From Coix lacryma-jobi var. lacryma-jobi (taxonomy: Eukaryota; Streptophyta; Magnoliopsida; Poales; Poaceae): 64,000 nt of DNA. A model generated the notes under the pieces. The model ran no database searches. It was not told where the DNA came from and saw only the letters and a program-made list of their open reading frames with translations. Positions within the stretch are counted from its first letter, which is position 1. Every line of letters starts with the position of its first letter. The stretch covers positions 32,130,411-32,194,410 of the forward strand of contig CM019823.1 of NCBI GenBank assembly GCA_009763385.1, given 5' to 3'. Shown here piece by piece: positions 34,196 through 44,850 of the stretch. The position numbers and the translations under genes were made by a program.

Positions 34196-34560
34196 TTGTG
34201 AGCTATTGTGATTGTTGGTATTCGTGACTATGTCTGGTATATATGTGGTTGTTGGCCTTCGTGCCGACGTTTTCTGCAGGTTTTGGAAACCTCCCCGTGC
34301 AGGGGAGGTGCTGCCAAAATTTTCTGTCGAGACTAACCATATGCTCTTTTTTTGGCAGGAGGAGGACCCGTCGGAGGGACTCGGCGACCCCGATCGTCTT
34401 CGTCGGCGTTGCGGGTCTGCCTGCACCGCGTCGTCTCGCCACTGCCCCGACTCACCACTGCCCCGCTACCCTGACCTCACCGACACCTTAGGTATAACCC
34501 CTCTATCCGTATCCTTAGGTATCTGATCTTTGGTCGCGTAACCTAGTTAGACGTCTCCCG

Positions 34561-34624
34561 TTCGAAAGAGATATAGTCTTAGATATTCAGTCCTTTGCAT
34601 ATCTGCGACCGTATCTCTTTCGAA
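34561..34624 (+). ncRNA. Hairpin 1 upstream of the CACTA-1 transposase start
   Basis: Arms TTCGAAAGAGATATAGTCTTAGATAT and ATATCTGCGACCGTATCTCTTTCGAA pair with a few mismatches around a short loop. CACTA-2 carries the equivalent at 51,160-51,221. Whether it is a structured leader, intronic or a small-RNA precursor is unknown. Confidence 0.5.
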
Positions 34625-34645
34625 TTGTCCACATATTTTGGACAG

Positions 34646-34844
34646 CCCGCAGATGCGTAGATGAGCTAGTTTCCATGTTCTGCTCCTATCAGAGTCAGAG
34701 TTTCGGCACCGCCTCCTCGTTGTTCTCTGGATACACACTCTCCCTGCTAGGACGTGTATCGGGAGAACAGCGAGGAGGTGCTGCCGAAATTCTGTCTCGG
34801 GTAGGAGTAGAACATGGAAACTAACCCATCTGCGCATCCTCGGG
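34646..34844 (+). ncRNA. Hairpin 2 upstream of the CACTA-1 transposase start
   Basis: A ~199-bp imperfect inverted repeat with arms of ~90 bp (CCCGCAGATGCGTAGATG ... GGATACAC and GTGTATC ... CATCTGCGCATCCTCGGG) and a ~17-nt loop, ending ~100 nt before the ATG at 34,943. Shape and size resemble plant miRNA precursors. The homologous hairpin of CACTA-2 (51,244-51,444) keeps the pairing although its sequence has changed. Rice miR820 is a known miRNA born in CACTA elements; I saw no match to it here. Confidence 0.55.
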
Positions 34845-34942
34845 TGGGATTAGGACCTATCCTTCTCCTATTAGATGGTAGGAACGCCGTGTAGATGCAA
34901 TTGCTGGTTTTATTACTCGCTTATATATGTATATGGCAGAGG

Positions 34943-37900
34943 ATGGATAACCATGACTGGATGTACACGGGCCACGCAAGTAAGAGCACATAATGGGTTA
35001 CTAAGACCAATGCTTTCTTAGAGCATGCGTTTGGTCCGGCTGCTAAAGGGTCGAGTCGGATGCCGTGTCCCTGCAGCAAATGTGGGAACAAGAAAAGAAA
35101 ATATAAGGATAACGTGGGGGTAGATCTTTACAAGTACGGATTCGTTGAAAACTATACTTGTTGGGTCCACCATGGTGAAGCCGATCGGATTAGAGAAGAG
35201 GTGGTGAGACAACGTCTCGAGGAGTATGATGGAGATGCCGGGGTAGCAGACATGATGGGAGACTTTCAAGAGGCTCAATTCGGTGAAGGATTGGAGGAGC
35301 CAGAGGACACCGCAAAGGCGTTCTACGACATGATGTCTTCGGCACAGAAGCCCCTTCATGAAAAGACAATGGTTTCACAACTGGATGCCATTGGACGCCT
35401 AATGGGGTTCAAGTCCCAGTATAGCTTGAGTCGAGACGCCTTCGATGGCATGTTGGCAATTTTGGGCACCCTGTTGCCGGAGGGTCACATTCTGCCGAAG
35501 AACACTTACGAGTCACAGAAACTTCTTCGTGCACTTAAGATGTCGTATGAGCAGATCCATGCTTGTCCAAAAGGGTGCGTCCTATTTAGGAAAGATCACG
35601 AGAAAGCAACACACTGTCCAAAGTGCAAAGCCTCTAGGTATGTGGAGGTAGACCATGGAGATGGCAAGAAGGAACAACTTAATATCCCCGAGATGGTCCT
35701 ACGGTACCTTCCTTTCATACCTAGGATCCAACGACTGTACATGACAGAGGACTCTGCGAAACAGATGACATGGCACAAGAATGGCAAGAGATACAATCCT
35801 GATAAGATGGTACACCCATCGAATGGTGAAGCATGGAAGCACTTCGATGCCATGCATCCTGGCAAAGCTATGGAGGCTCGAAATGTACGTGTGGCGCTGG
35901 CGACAGATGGGTTCAACCCGTATGGAATGATGGCGGCCCCGTACACTTGTTGGCCTGTGTTCGTAATCCCCCTCAATCTCCCTCCCGGTGTTATGTTTGA
36001 CCCTAAGAACGTATTCTTGTCACTGATAATTCCTGGACACCCGGGGAACAAATATGGGTGTGTTCATGGAGCCTTTGTTGGATGAATTGTTCGAAGCTTG
36101 GGAAACCCCGGTACTGACATATGACCGAGCAACAATGAAGAACTTCAAAATGCATGTGTGGTACCAGTACTCCCTGCATGACTTCCTGGCGTATGGCTTA
36201 TTCAGCGCTTGGTGTGTTCACGGGAAGTTCCCATGCCCAATATGCAAGGCAGCTGTGAAGTTCACTTGGTTGAAGAAGGGAGGAAAGTATTCTTCATTCG
36301 ACCAGCATCGTCAATTCTTGCCTCTTGACCATCCGTTCAGAAGTGACATCAAGCACTTCAGGAAAGGTGTTCAAGTCACCAACCCCATTCCTCAGTTCAA
36401 GATCGGTTCCGAGGTCCGTGCCGAAATAGAGGCTCTGAAGTTTGATGAAGACAATGGTCGTTTTTTTGGGTACGGAGAGGAACACATGTGGACCCATAAA
36501 TCGGGCTTGACTAGACTCCCCTATTTTAATGACCTTCTTTGTTCGCACTACATCGATGTAATGCACACAGAAAAGAATATCGCTGAGGCACTCTTTGCAA
36601 CACTCATGGACACAGAAAAATCAAAGGACAATGTTAAGGCCAGACTGGACGTGCAAGAGATGTGCGATAGACCAAAGCTAGTGATGAGGGCTCCTGGTGC
36701 TGGCAAGAAATGGAAAAGAGGTCCGGTCGATTATATATTGAAAAGAGACCATAGGAAGAAAGTCCTACAGTGGATCCAGGCGTTAAGGTTCCCTGATGGG
36801 TATGCGGCGAATCTGAGGAGGGGAGTGAACTTGTCTACTATGCGAGTGTTAGGGATGAAGAGTCATGACTACCACATATGGATCGAGCGGCTCCTTCCTG
36901 CGATGACCCGGGGATACGTCCCTGAGCCTGTGTGGCGCGTGCTGGCAGAGTTGAGCTACTTCTTTCGCCAGCTTTGTGCCAAGGAGCTATCTTATGACGT
37001 GATTGCTAACCTAGAGGAAGTGGCACCTGTGTTGATCTGCAAGTTGGAGATGATCTTTCCACCCGGCTTCTTCCTGCTGATGCAGCATCTGATTTTGCAC
37101 CTACCGTACGAGGCACGGATGGGGGGGGGGCCCGTGCAGTGCCATTGGTGCTTTCCAGTCGAGAGATGTCTAAAGGTTCTTCGGAAAAAGTGTAGAAATA
37201 AAGCCAAAATAGAGGCTTCCGTGGCAGAAGCATTTATTGTGGAGGAGGTGTCCAACTTCACAACAACATATTATAAGGATAACCTTCCTAGCGTGCACAA
37301 TCCACCCTCTCGTTACAACGTCGACGAGAGTTTATCGAACCTCAGCCTTTTCAAAGGCCAACTCGGAAGAGCAAGCGCATCGAGGACCAAGATGTTGCGG
37401 CATGATGAGTGGCACACTATCATGTTGTACGTGTTGTTGAACCTTGACGAAGTGACTCCTTATGTGCAGTAAGTTCTCAATGAGCTTGTTACATGCGCCG
37501 TCACTATCTTCAATCTATTGATTCGACCTCCTTGTTTTTAAGGAAATTTATTGATGAATACTGGAGAGAGGATAGGGAACCTTCCTCTGAAGAACAAGAC
37601 CATCTTCTCAAAAATGGTGTGCCCGATTTCATTTCGTGGTTTAGTACGAAGGTACCACTGAACTAACCTTGTATTTCATTTCATTTCTTGTTTCATTTGA
37701 TGAAACGATCTACCCTATCTCAACTTACAGGCCCGCACAGATGCGGAAATGATAGATGAGTTGAAACAGGTTGCCAATGGCTTCGACTATAGGGTCAAGT
37801 CATTCACCGTTTATGATGTGAATGGCTATCGCTTTCACACAAGAAGCTACGAGCAGAGTCAGCCCAATCGAAAGACCACGAATACCGGAGTTCATACGCC

Positions 37901-38549
37901 CGGCACCGATGAGCGCGACTATTACGGCATAGTCGAAGAAATATATGAGCTCAACTTTGAGGGTACCAAAGCTATTAATCCAGTGGTATTCAAATGTCAT
38001 TGGTTCGATCCTGATGTCACGAGAAGAGCCCCTGAGATTGGGCTAGTCGAAATTCGACATGACTCCTTTTACAAGGGAGACGATGTCTATATTGTGGCTC
38101 AACAGGCCACACAAGTTTATTATCTCCCATGGGCGTGTCAAAAAGACAACAATCTTATGGGTTGGTACCTTGTGCAGTTAGTATCGCCGCACGGTAAAGC
38201 GCCTCTCCCAAACGATGATGATTACAACTTCGACCCAAACACATATAGCGGAGAGTTCTTTCAACCTGAGGGGCTAGAAGGGAGGTTTGACATTAACATT
38301 TTTGAGCTGATGGACATGGAAGAAGACGATGACAATGATATTGATGAGGACGAGGGTGATGAGGTGCACAATGCCAAGGACTTAAGAATGCTTGAGCGAT
38401 TACGGTTTGGTGGTGAGGACGAGGGTGATGAGGATGATGGAGACGACGCCGATTGTTTTGACAATATTGACAGTGATGACGACACACGTGTGCCACATGC
38501 CAACACACGAGGGGCACTAGCCACTGACAATCGCGGAGATAATTTTTAA
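34943..38549 (+). pseudogene. CACTA-1 TNP2-type transposase (TNP2, DUF4218, DUF4216)
   Basis: Likely exons: 34,943-37,468, 37,543-37,651 and 37,731-38,549 (GT-AG). The start MDNHDWMY matches MDDRQQMY in CACTA-2. A Transpos_assoc-like domain (MPCPCSKCGNKKRK, NYTCWVHHGE) is followed by TNP2 (HACPKGCVLFRKDHEK, HCPKC, VALATDGFNPYGM, LFSAWCVHGKFPCPICK, HYIDVMHTEKNIAE), DUF4218 (LAELSYFFRQLCAKEL, HWCFPVERCLKVLRKKCRN) and DUF4216 (NPVVFKCHWFDPDVTR, VYIVAQQATQVYYLPW), with an acidic tail. TNP2 proteins cut and join CACTA ends. Defects: an in-frame TAA at 34,991-34,993 where CACTA-2 reads Glu, and one extra A in the run at 36,050-36,052. A G10 run at about 37,120 adds one Gly but keeps the frame. Otherwise nearly full length. 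Confidence 0.9.
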
Positions 38550-38677
38550 TTCATGTAATGCTATATTGTTATAATTATTTTGCAATTATGTTTTGTTCAT
38601 TTTGTATCTCTTTATAAAGACTTATCGTTTATATATGCTAATTGATTTTATCTTTGTAATGACAGGCACTCGACAAA

Positions 38678-41097
38678 ATGCCGGGCGGAAGGCGGCAGCA
38701 GCGGCGGGTCAACTTGCTCTACCAGAGGTCCAGCTCACCACCCACCGCAGCCGAGGAGCCGTCCACGAGGAGGGCGAGGTCCGGCCGCCCCCGCGGACGT
38801 CCTAGGAGGGAGCCGACTCCTGACCCGACTCCGGATCCGACTCCCGACCCAACTCCCAACCCGGCGGAGAGCTCGGACGACGACCAGGGGGACGCCAGAG
38901 GGACGTCCAGGAGGATGTCGGACGACGACACCACTTCCTCGGACTCGACGGGTGGCCAGGGGGACGAGGGTGCCGAGATCGTCGGTGCCTCCGGAGGGGG
39001 TTCCACTTCCTCTGCTTCGAGCAGAGTGTACTTGCGCGGCCCCTCGCAGCTCCCGCAGCAGCGTCTCGCACCTAGCCGCCGTCCGGTGATTCGACCGTCC
39101 GGCGACAAGTAAGTTACCATTAATGTTTTCACTACTTGTTCACATGGCATGTTCAAAATTGAACTTCTGACTAACAGTTATTCTTAATGACTCATGCAGG
39201 AACTGGGAACTTGTGGCAGGTGGCAAGACACGCCATATCAATGGCATGTTAAATCTTCTGATTCGGAAGAACTACCCGGGCTTGGTCACCTACGCTGGGG
39301 TCAGGTCACCGCCCTGGACGTGGGACCACTTTGGTGCCGCTCCGGACCCCACGTACACCACCGTTGCAGCGCGGATTAGGGCCGAGTTCTGGGTCAGTCT
39401 TGCTCGCACAACATTTCTCAATGATACGTATTTGTTGGACGTTCCTGAAATAATGAAAGGGTACATGTTGTCTTTATGCAGGAGTACTTTGCGTGCGAGG
39501 CGGGGAGAGAGGCCGAGGCGTTGCACGTGCAGGACAAGGTCTGCAGGTCCCGGCTCGCGGATATGTACCACGAGGCGCGGATCTAGTGCGTCATCAACTA
39601 CAACGCCGACGTGTTAGGGAAGGCGGTGAAGAAGACGGACGCTAGGCAGATGATGCTCACCAGGGAGACCGACCTCACTAGGGAGCAGTACATCCAGGTA
39701 CGTACAAAACAGTAATACTGATTGGTCCATCCATCACTTAGCGGCTCTTCTAACATATTAAATACTTATTGTCTTGCAGTTCTGTCCTGTTTGGTGCGCC
39801 AATCACCTAGACTGCTGGGTGGCCATTGTGGACAAGTGGAGATCGGACGAGTGGTACGAGAGGCACAGTGCCTGCCGAGACTGCCGCCTGCAGATGCCTG
39901 GGGTGGCACACCACCAAGGCAACCTTAGCCTCGCTGCGTACGCCGACAGATGGGTATGCTCTACTGATTTTTTTATTGTAACATTCAATTACTCATTACT
40001 TGTAGTCATCTGTGTTTTCCTCGCTGTCCCAGTCGCATGGTGGTGAGGAGTGCCTCCCTTTCAAGGCGTACCACTTGTCGCACCAGGGCAAGGCGACTGC
40101 CGCGAGCACCCAGTACAACCCAGACGACGGGCCCGAGACGTTCACCAATACGAACGCCTACACCAAGGTCACCGAGTACACCACTGCGGCTCGCGAGCGC
40201 CATGGGGAGGACTTCGATCCGGCCACCCAGCCCCTAGATACAGACCTGGTGATGAGGCTGGGAGGAGGGAAGCAGCACGACCGGTACTGGATAGCCAACA
40301 GCGCAGTTGACTCGTCCTCTGTTCCCAACCTCGCTGAGATTCGAGCTGCCAGCACGAGCTCCTCCGTCCCCATACGACCTCGGCAACCGACCTCACAGCA
40401 GATGATGACAGCACTTCAGGTAAGTACTTGTTCTATTCGTCGTTCATTGCTTTTACACATATACCTTGTCTTTGCATTGTTTAAACCTTACGGGACGAAT
40501 TTTGCAGGCCCAGATGCAGGCCCAGGCGGAACAGATGCAGAGGTTGCAGGCCATGCACGAGGCCGAGGCGGCGGCCCATCGTCGCGACTTACTGGCCGTC
40601 CAGCAACGGGAGGCGCAGAGGACGCAGGACATAGCTCACTTCTTTGGGAGCCTGAACATCCCGGGTGTTGTCGTGCCTCCCTCGCTGCTCACTCCTTTTG
40701 TGCCTCCTGTTACTCCTACGACAGAGACTCCGGTGAGTATATATGGTTGTTTATATTTCTTTAACTTTTACGGCTGTCCTCCAGGTGCTAACGAATTTGC
40801 TTCTCCTTTGTGCACTCACAGTCGGAGGGTTCGGCACCGACTCCTGCACCTGGCCTTCCTCCGCACACTCTGCACATCACTGGTGGCCCTCCTCCGCAGC
40901 CTGGGTGGCTCCCTGGTGGCCCTCCTCCGCCCTATGGGTGGCCAGGTTACCCTCCTCCGCAGTCAGGGTACACCGGGTGGCCATCTGGACCTCCGCCGCC
41001 TGGGTGGCAAGGTTGGCAAGGTGGTCCTTCGGGCGGGTCGTGGGACGCGTGGCAAGGTGGGGGTTCTTCACAATCTGAGCACCAAGGTGAGCAGTGA
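38678..41097 (+). pseudogene. CACTA-1 second gene (ORF2), seven exons, one nonsense codon
   Basis: Exons fit GT-AG rules and agree with CACTA-2: 38,678-39,108; 39,200-39,392; 39,482-39,697; 39,780-39,953; 40,033-40,419; 40,508-40,732; 40,822-41,097. The protein, roughly 630 residues, starts MPGGRRQQRR, has a PDPTPDPTP repeat and an acidic Ser/Asp region, a conserved core (WELVAGGKTRHINGMLNLL; LQMPGVAHHQGNLSLAAYAD; MRLGGGKQHDRYW) of the plant CACTA second-protein type (Transposase_24-like), a Gln/Ala-rich coiled coil (AQMQAQAEQMQRLQAMHEAEA) and a Pro/Gly/Trp-rich tail. By analogy with EnSpm TNPA it may bind the GCCGAGTG repeats. Exon 3 has TAG at 39,584-39,586 where CACTA-2 reads CAG. It follows the transposase by ~130 bp. 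Confidence 0.85.
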
Positions 41098-41349
41098 TGG
41101 CCGACTTAGATTTGTGATGGACTTGTGAACTTGTGGATTTGTTGAGGAGTGCCGAGTGCCGGACTTGTGGACTTGTGATAAACTTGTTAGCTTGTGATGC
41201 ATGGAGACTGAACATGTGATATTTGTTTGAAATGGATATGTATGTGTGATATATATGCATGTGATATTTGTCTGAAATGGAATATGAATGTGTGATATAT
41301 TTTCTGTTTAGGGAAATGAAAACGGAAAAAAAAAATTCATTTTCCCCAG

Positions 41350-41944
41350 CTTTGCCGAGTGCCACACTCGGCAAAGAGGTCATGGCACTCGGCAAAGCTG
41401 GGCAAATTTTTGCTCAGCTCGGCCTCTTCGCCGAGTGCCTTGACCCTAACACTCGGCAAAGGGTCCCTCTTCGCCGAGTGCCGGCTTGCGTGGCACTCGG
41501 CGAAGAGGGCCCCTTCGCCGAGTGCCGGCCTGCGTGGCACTCGGCGAAGGGGCCCTCTTCGCCAGGTGCCGGCTTGCGTGGCACTCGGCAAAGGGTCCCG
41601 CTTCGCCGAGTGCCGTCCACGTGGCCACTCGGCGAAGGGACCGTCAGGTGACGGCTCCCGTTTGCTTCGCCGAGTGCTGACCTGGCACTCGGCGAAGGCT
41701 TCGCCGAGTGCCCGATATTTGGCACTCGGCGAAGAAATCGTTGCCGACAACTTCTTTGCCGAGTGCCTTTCGCCGAGTGCGGCACTCGGCGAAGGATTTG
41801 GCACTCGGCGAAAAAATCGTTGCCGACAACTTCTTTGCCGAGTGCCTTTCGCCGAGTGCGGCACTCGGCGAAGCCTTCGCCGAGTGCGAAAGGGCCTTCG
41901 CCGAGTGCAGCCAGCACTCGGCAAAGCCAACGTCTCCTGTAGTG
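41350..41944. repeat. CACTA-1 right subterminal repeats and TIR
   Basis: About 25 copies of GCCGAGTGCC/GGCACTCGGC in alternating orientation, with a ~70-bp duplicated segment (CGTTGCCGACAACTTCTTTGCC at about 41,739 and 41,819), ending CTCCTGTAGTG. Long frames over this region on both strands are repeat artefacts. Confidence 0.9.
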
Positions 41945-42130
41945 TCTAAATAAGTTTATTATAAAAGTGTATATATATATTCAAAGATCTATCCAATGTT
42001 ACTAATTATGTATCATAAATATTAATATTTTGTTATATATATTTTGTCAAAGTCTTAGTTTGTTGATTTTTTGGAAAGGAAGAATGACTCTTTTTTAAGG
42101 ACGGAGGGAGTATATATATACACACACTAA
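41945..42130. other. Short AT-rich spacer
   Basis: AT-rich, with GGACGGAGGGAGTA at 42,099-42,112, the outer end typical of a Stowaway or related mariner MITE. Its partner end is not visible nearby; CACTA-1 may have inserted into or beside that MITE. No gene. Confidence 0.4.
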
Positions 42131-43039
42131 GGTTGTGTTTGTTAGGTGCCTAACCATGTCTGGCCTAGCTCCACAGAGCCAATTTTGGTCTATTTGTTAC
42201 CTATAAGTGGGTTGGGGCCTAGCTACACCTCGCCATCCATACTACCCAGGCCTGGCTCCCAAAGAATGTGGGAATCGGCCATTGTCTTGGAGCCAGGCTC
42301 AAGCCAGCTCCGTATTATGATCGGGTCACCTCCCTACACATCTTTTTACCTCCCCCGATCTCTCCGACCAACGACGACACCCTCAGGCGGAGCTCGGCGG
42401 TCGGCATTCGGGGATGTGATCGCACGGAGCTCGGTGACCGACACTTGATGATGTAGTGCCTCTGTGGACCCAAGCGGCGCACTCACACGGATCTCGACAA
42501 CGGGTGTGCCAGTAGTGGCGGAGGAGGAGCAAGGCAAGGACGGGCTGCGCGGAGCTGCTCCGCCTCTGCATATTGCGTTTACTGGTGGTGCTCACGGAGC
42601 AGCTCACTGCGTGAGGCTGGAGGCCAGCAGGCGCCCGTTCATCTCGGTGGCGGCTCCTCGTTGCCTGCCGGTGGAGCTCGGCATCGGCGTGGAGGTGGCG
42701 TCGACGCCGAGGAGCCGGGGCAGGAAGCGGATGGACCAAAACCGAGGAGCGCCACCCCCTTTGCTCTCCTCTATCGGTGACATGCCCTTCGGTTGTTAAG
42801 AAGTGACGGCTCAGCACATGTTCGATAAATTGTTGCTTCAATGACGGTAAACTTCCCTACCCAAAGAAGAGGTGACTCCATCCAAATCAAACCAGCAAAC
42901 CAAACACACTAGTTGCTAACTAGGTTTAAACAACGCATGCAACCAAACATGTTCATCTTGACTTGCTAGGGACAGACTTCGTTTAGTCTGACTTAGTTTT
43001 GCTAGCTAGACTTGTCTAAGAAACGAACCAAACACACCA
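42131..43039. mobile_element. Probable PIF/Harbinger-like non-autonomous element, TSD TAA
   Basis: Left end GGTTGTGTTTGTT and right end AACCAAACACACCA are inverted, and TAA flanks both (42,128-42,130; 43,040-43,042). Length 909 bp. The centre (42,350-42,800) is GC-richer than its surroundings, with an 111-codon frame at 42,464-42,799 that I do not recognise; it could be captured host sequence. A second AACCAAACACACTAG near 42,898 suggests a nested or duplicated end. Confidence 0.5.
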
Positions 43040-44333
43040 TAAATGCTCCCCTTAGAGTAGACTCCGCCAATAGCGTCATGCTCATACATATCATCCACTA
43101 GTGTGGCTGAAACCAACAGGAATTCTTCTAGGGAACTTATAGAAAGGATATGCTAGGTCAGATCAATGTGGAAGATGGCATGTCCAATCAGTGGATCGCC
43201 ATTATTGGACTGACCATAACAATCAGGCATACAAAGCAAACAGCCTAAAATTTGGTCAGTCGTCTTGTGTATGGAGCGCCAGTTGTTAGATTTCATATTA
43301 ATTAGTTGTCGGTGTGTTTGTTTGTAACTTCTACGGTTCGCCGTCTAAATCGTAGTTGGTATCCATTCGTTATTAGTGTCTACACATCTCATTTTGTAAT
43401 TTCGCTTACTCAGCCCGTTTCAAACGTAAACTAAGCAACGCCTTTCGACCATATATTATATTATACGCAAGTCAACTAAGTAAGGGTACGACTCTGCACA
43501 TTTTGTATATAAATTATAAACAGCTGTTGATACATCATACCACACTGTACCCAAGCTGATGAAAGTTTCAACACACTATACCTAACTAATGTATTTTAAG
43601 AAGATGAATTATTCATGTGAGGCGGAGAACATCTTTGACTCCGGCTCCACTTCTAACACACTGTACCAATACTACCCAAGCTGATGATGAGCACTTTGTG
43701 GTTACGATATGCTACGGAGTAAAAGGCTGTTGAATCATGCATGTGAGAGTGAGATATCCGGGCACTGCAACTGCTTACAATATTCAACACTTATTTGGTT
43801 TTTTTTCCCTTTTAACAAGCTGCTATTGATACACTGTATATAAACCATAAACAACTGTCGATACATCATACCACACGCAAACTTAACATCGAACAAATGT
43901 TGAACTTAACGTGGGTCTAACCTATATTTTATTTAATTATATAAATTAATTGTAAGGTCATATTACATTCTACATGCAATTAGCTGATGGCTGAACTTGT
44001 AACAATCGTTGTTATGGTAGCAGTTACTAGTAACTCCTGTGATTATGCTCATGGTCATGACAGAGGTTAATAGTGATTGATGGACATTCATTAATTATGT
44101 CATAGTTTTTCCTCTACACTTCATCTTGTACACTCCAAACCTTATAAGAAGAAAACGTTTTCTTTAGTCGCGGGGAAGAGGCACAATACTCTGCACCATT
44201 TTTTTTAGTTGCTCCTGAATTTTCCCATCACCACTGGGCGACGGCCCTCCCTTACCTAGCTAGATAAATTTTCATAGGAAGTCTATTTTTTTTTGGGAAC
44301 CACGTGATTCCATTAAGTCTGCAAATTAGCTAA
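43040..44333. other. AT-rich spacer, nothing recognised
   Basis: There is no coding frame. Diverged short repeats (TGATACATCATACCACAC) recur at 43,529, 43,859 and nearby, suggesting old local duplication. Confidence 0.4.
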
Positions 44334-44577
44334 GGCCATGTTCAGTTTCTCAAATCTCCCTAAAAATGTTGCGCAATACCCATCACATCGAATCTTTAGA
44401 CGTATGCATGAAACATTAAATTTAGGTAAAAAAATAACTAATTATATTTTTAGTCTGTTCATGTCGAGACGAATCTTTTAAGTCTAATTAGTCTATGTTT
44501 AGACAAAGTTTGTCAAATAACAACGAAAGCGTGCTACAAGAACTTTTCTCCAAAAATATCACGAACTAAACAAGGCC
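44334..44577. mobile_element. Tourist-like MITE (PIF/Harbinger), TSD TAA
   Basis: Ends GGCCATGTTCAGTT and AACTAAACAAGGCC are inverted; TAA is duplicated at 44,331-44,333 and 44,578-44,580. Interior phrases such as CACATCGAATCTTTAGACG and GAGACGAATCTTTTAAG are widespread in grass MITEs of this kind. Confidence 0.85.
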
Positions 44578-44768
44578 TAAATCGCTGGTCACCATCATCA
44601 TATTGTAAAGCTTTAGTAATCGTCAGCATCAGTTTCCAGGATCATTTTTGCAATGCCCAATTGCATGGCTGCCTTAGCTATATTTGATACAGGGGCCACC
44701 AATTCAGCTCGCGACGCCTCCTGTACACGCCTCCTGTCAACGACACGACAAAGCACCATATTATTATA
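44578..44768. other. Short spacer before the Helitron end
   Basis: About 190 bp with no coding frame or repeat that I recognise. Confidence 0.4.
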
Positions 44769-44804
44769 CTAGTGCAAGACGCGCGCTTTTGCGCGCGTCA
44801 GACA
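44769..44804 (-). mobile_element. Probable Helitron 3' terminus
   Basis: On the minus strand GACGCGCGCAAAAGCGCGCGTC is a perfect 9-bp stem with a 4-base loop, followed 6 bases later by the terminal CTAG and then T. A GC-rich hairpin ~10 bases before CTRR, inserted next to T, is the Helitron signature. The element would extend rightwards from 44,769. Its 5' TC end was not found, so total length is unknown. No Rep/helicase frame is visible, so it would be non-autonomous. Confidence 0.65.
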
Positions 44805-44828
44805 TGAAAGATTTTTAATACAGAGAAA

Positions 44829-44850
44829 ATATATATATATATATATATAT
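44829..44850. repeat. (AT)n microsatellite
   Basis: Eleven AT units. Confidence 0.9.

Larger units (their letters stand above)
32011..41944 (+). mobile_element. CACTA-1: complete CACTA/EnSpm element, TSD TCT
   Basis: It starts CACTACAGGAAACACG at 32,011 and ends ...CGTCTCCTGTAGTG at 41,944. The 3 bases outside are TCT on both sides (32,008-32,010 and 41,945-41,947), a proper CACTA duplication. Length 9.93 kb. Subterminal repeats are GCCGAGTGCC/GGCACTCGGC. It carries a TNP2 transposase gene and a seven-exon second gene, both +. Both genes have nonsense codons, and the transposase also has a one-base insertion, so this copy is probably not autonomous now. Confidence 0.95.

Noticed and set aside
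41268..41953. Many frames with repeating RRVPACVALGE or FAECHASRHSAK
   Set aside because: Translation of the GCCGAGTGCC subterminal repeats of CACTA-1.
31078..42113. One Stowaway MITE split by CACTA-1 (CCCTCTGCCCTAAAAATATA on the left, GGACGGAGGGAGTA on the right)
   Set aside because: The left sequence matches only loosely, and ~0.9 kb of GC-rich unrelated sequence lies between it and CACTA-1.
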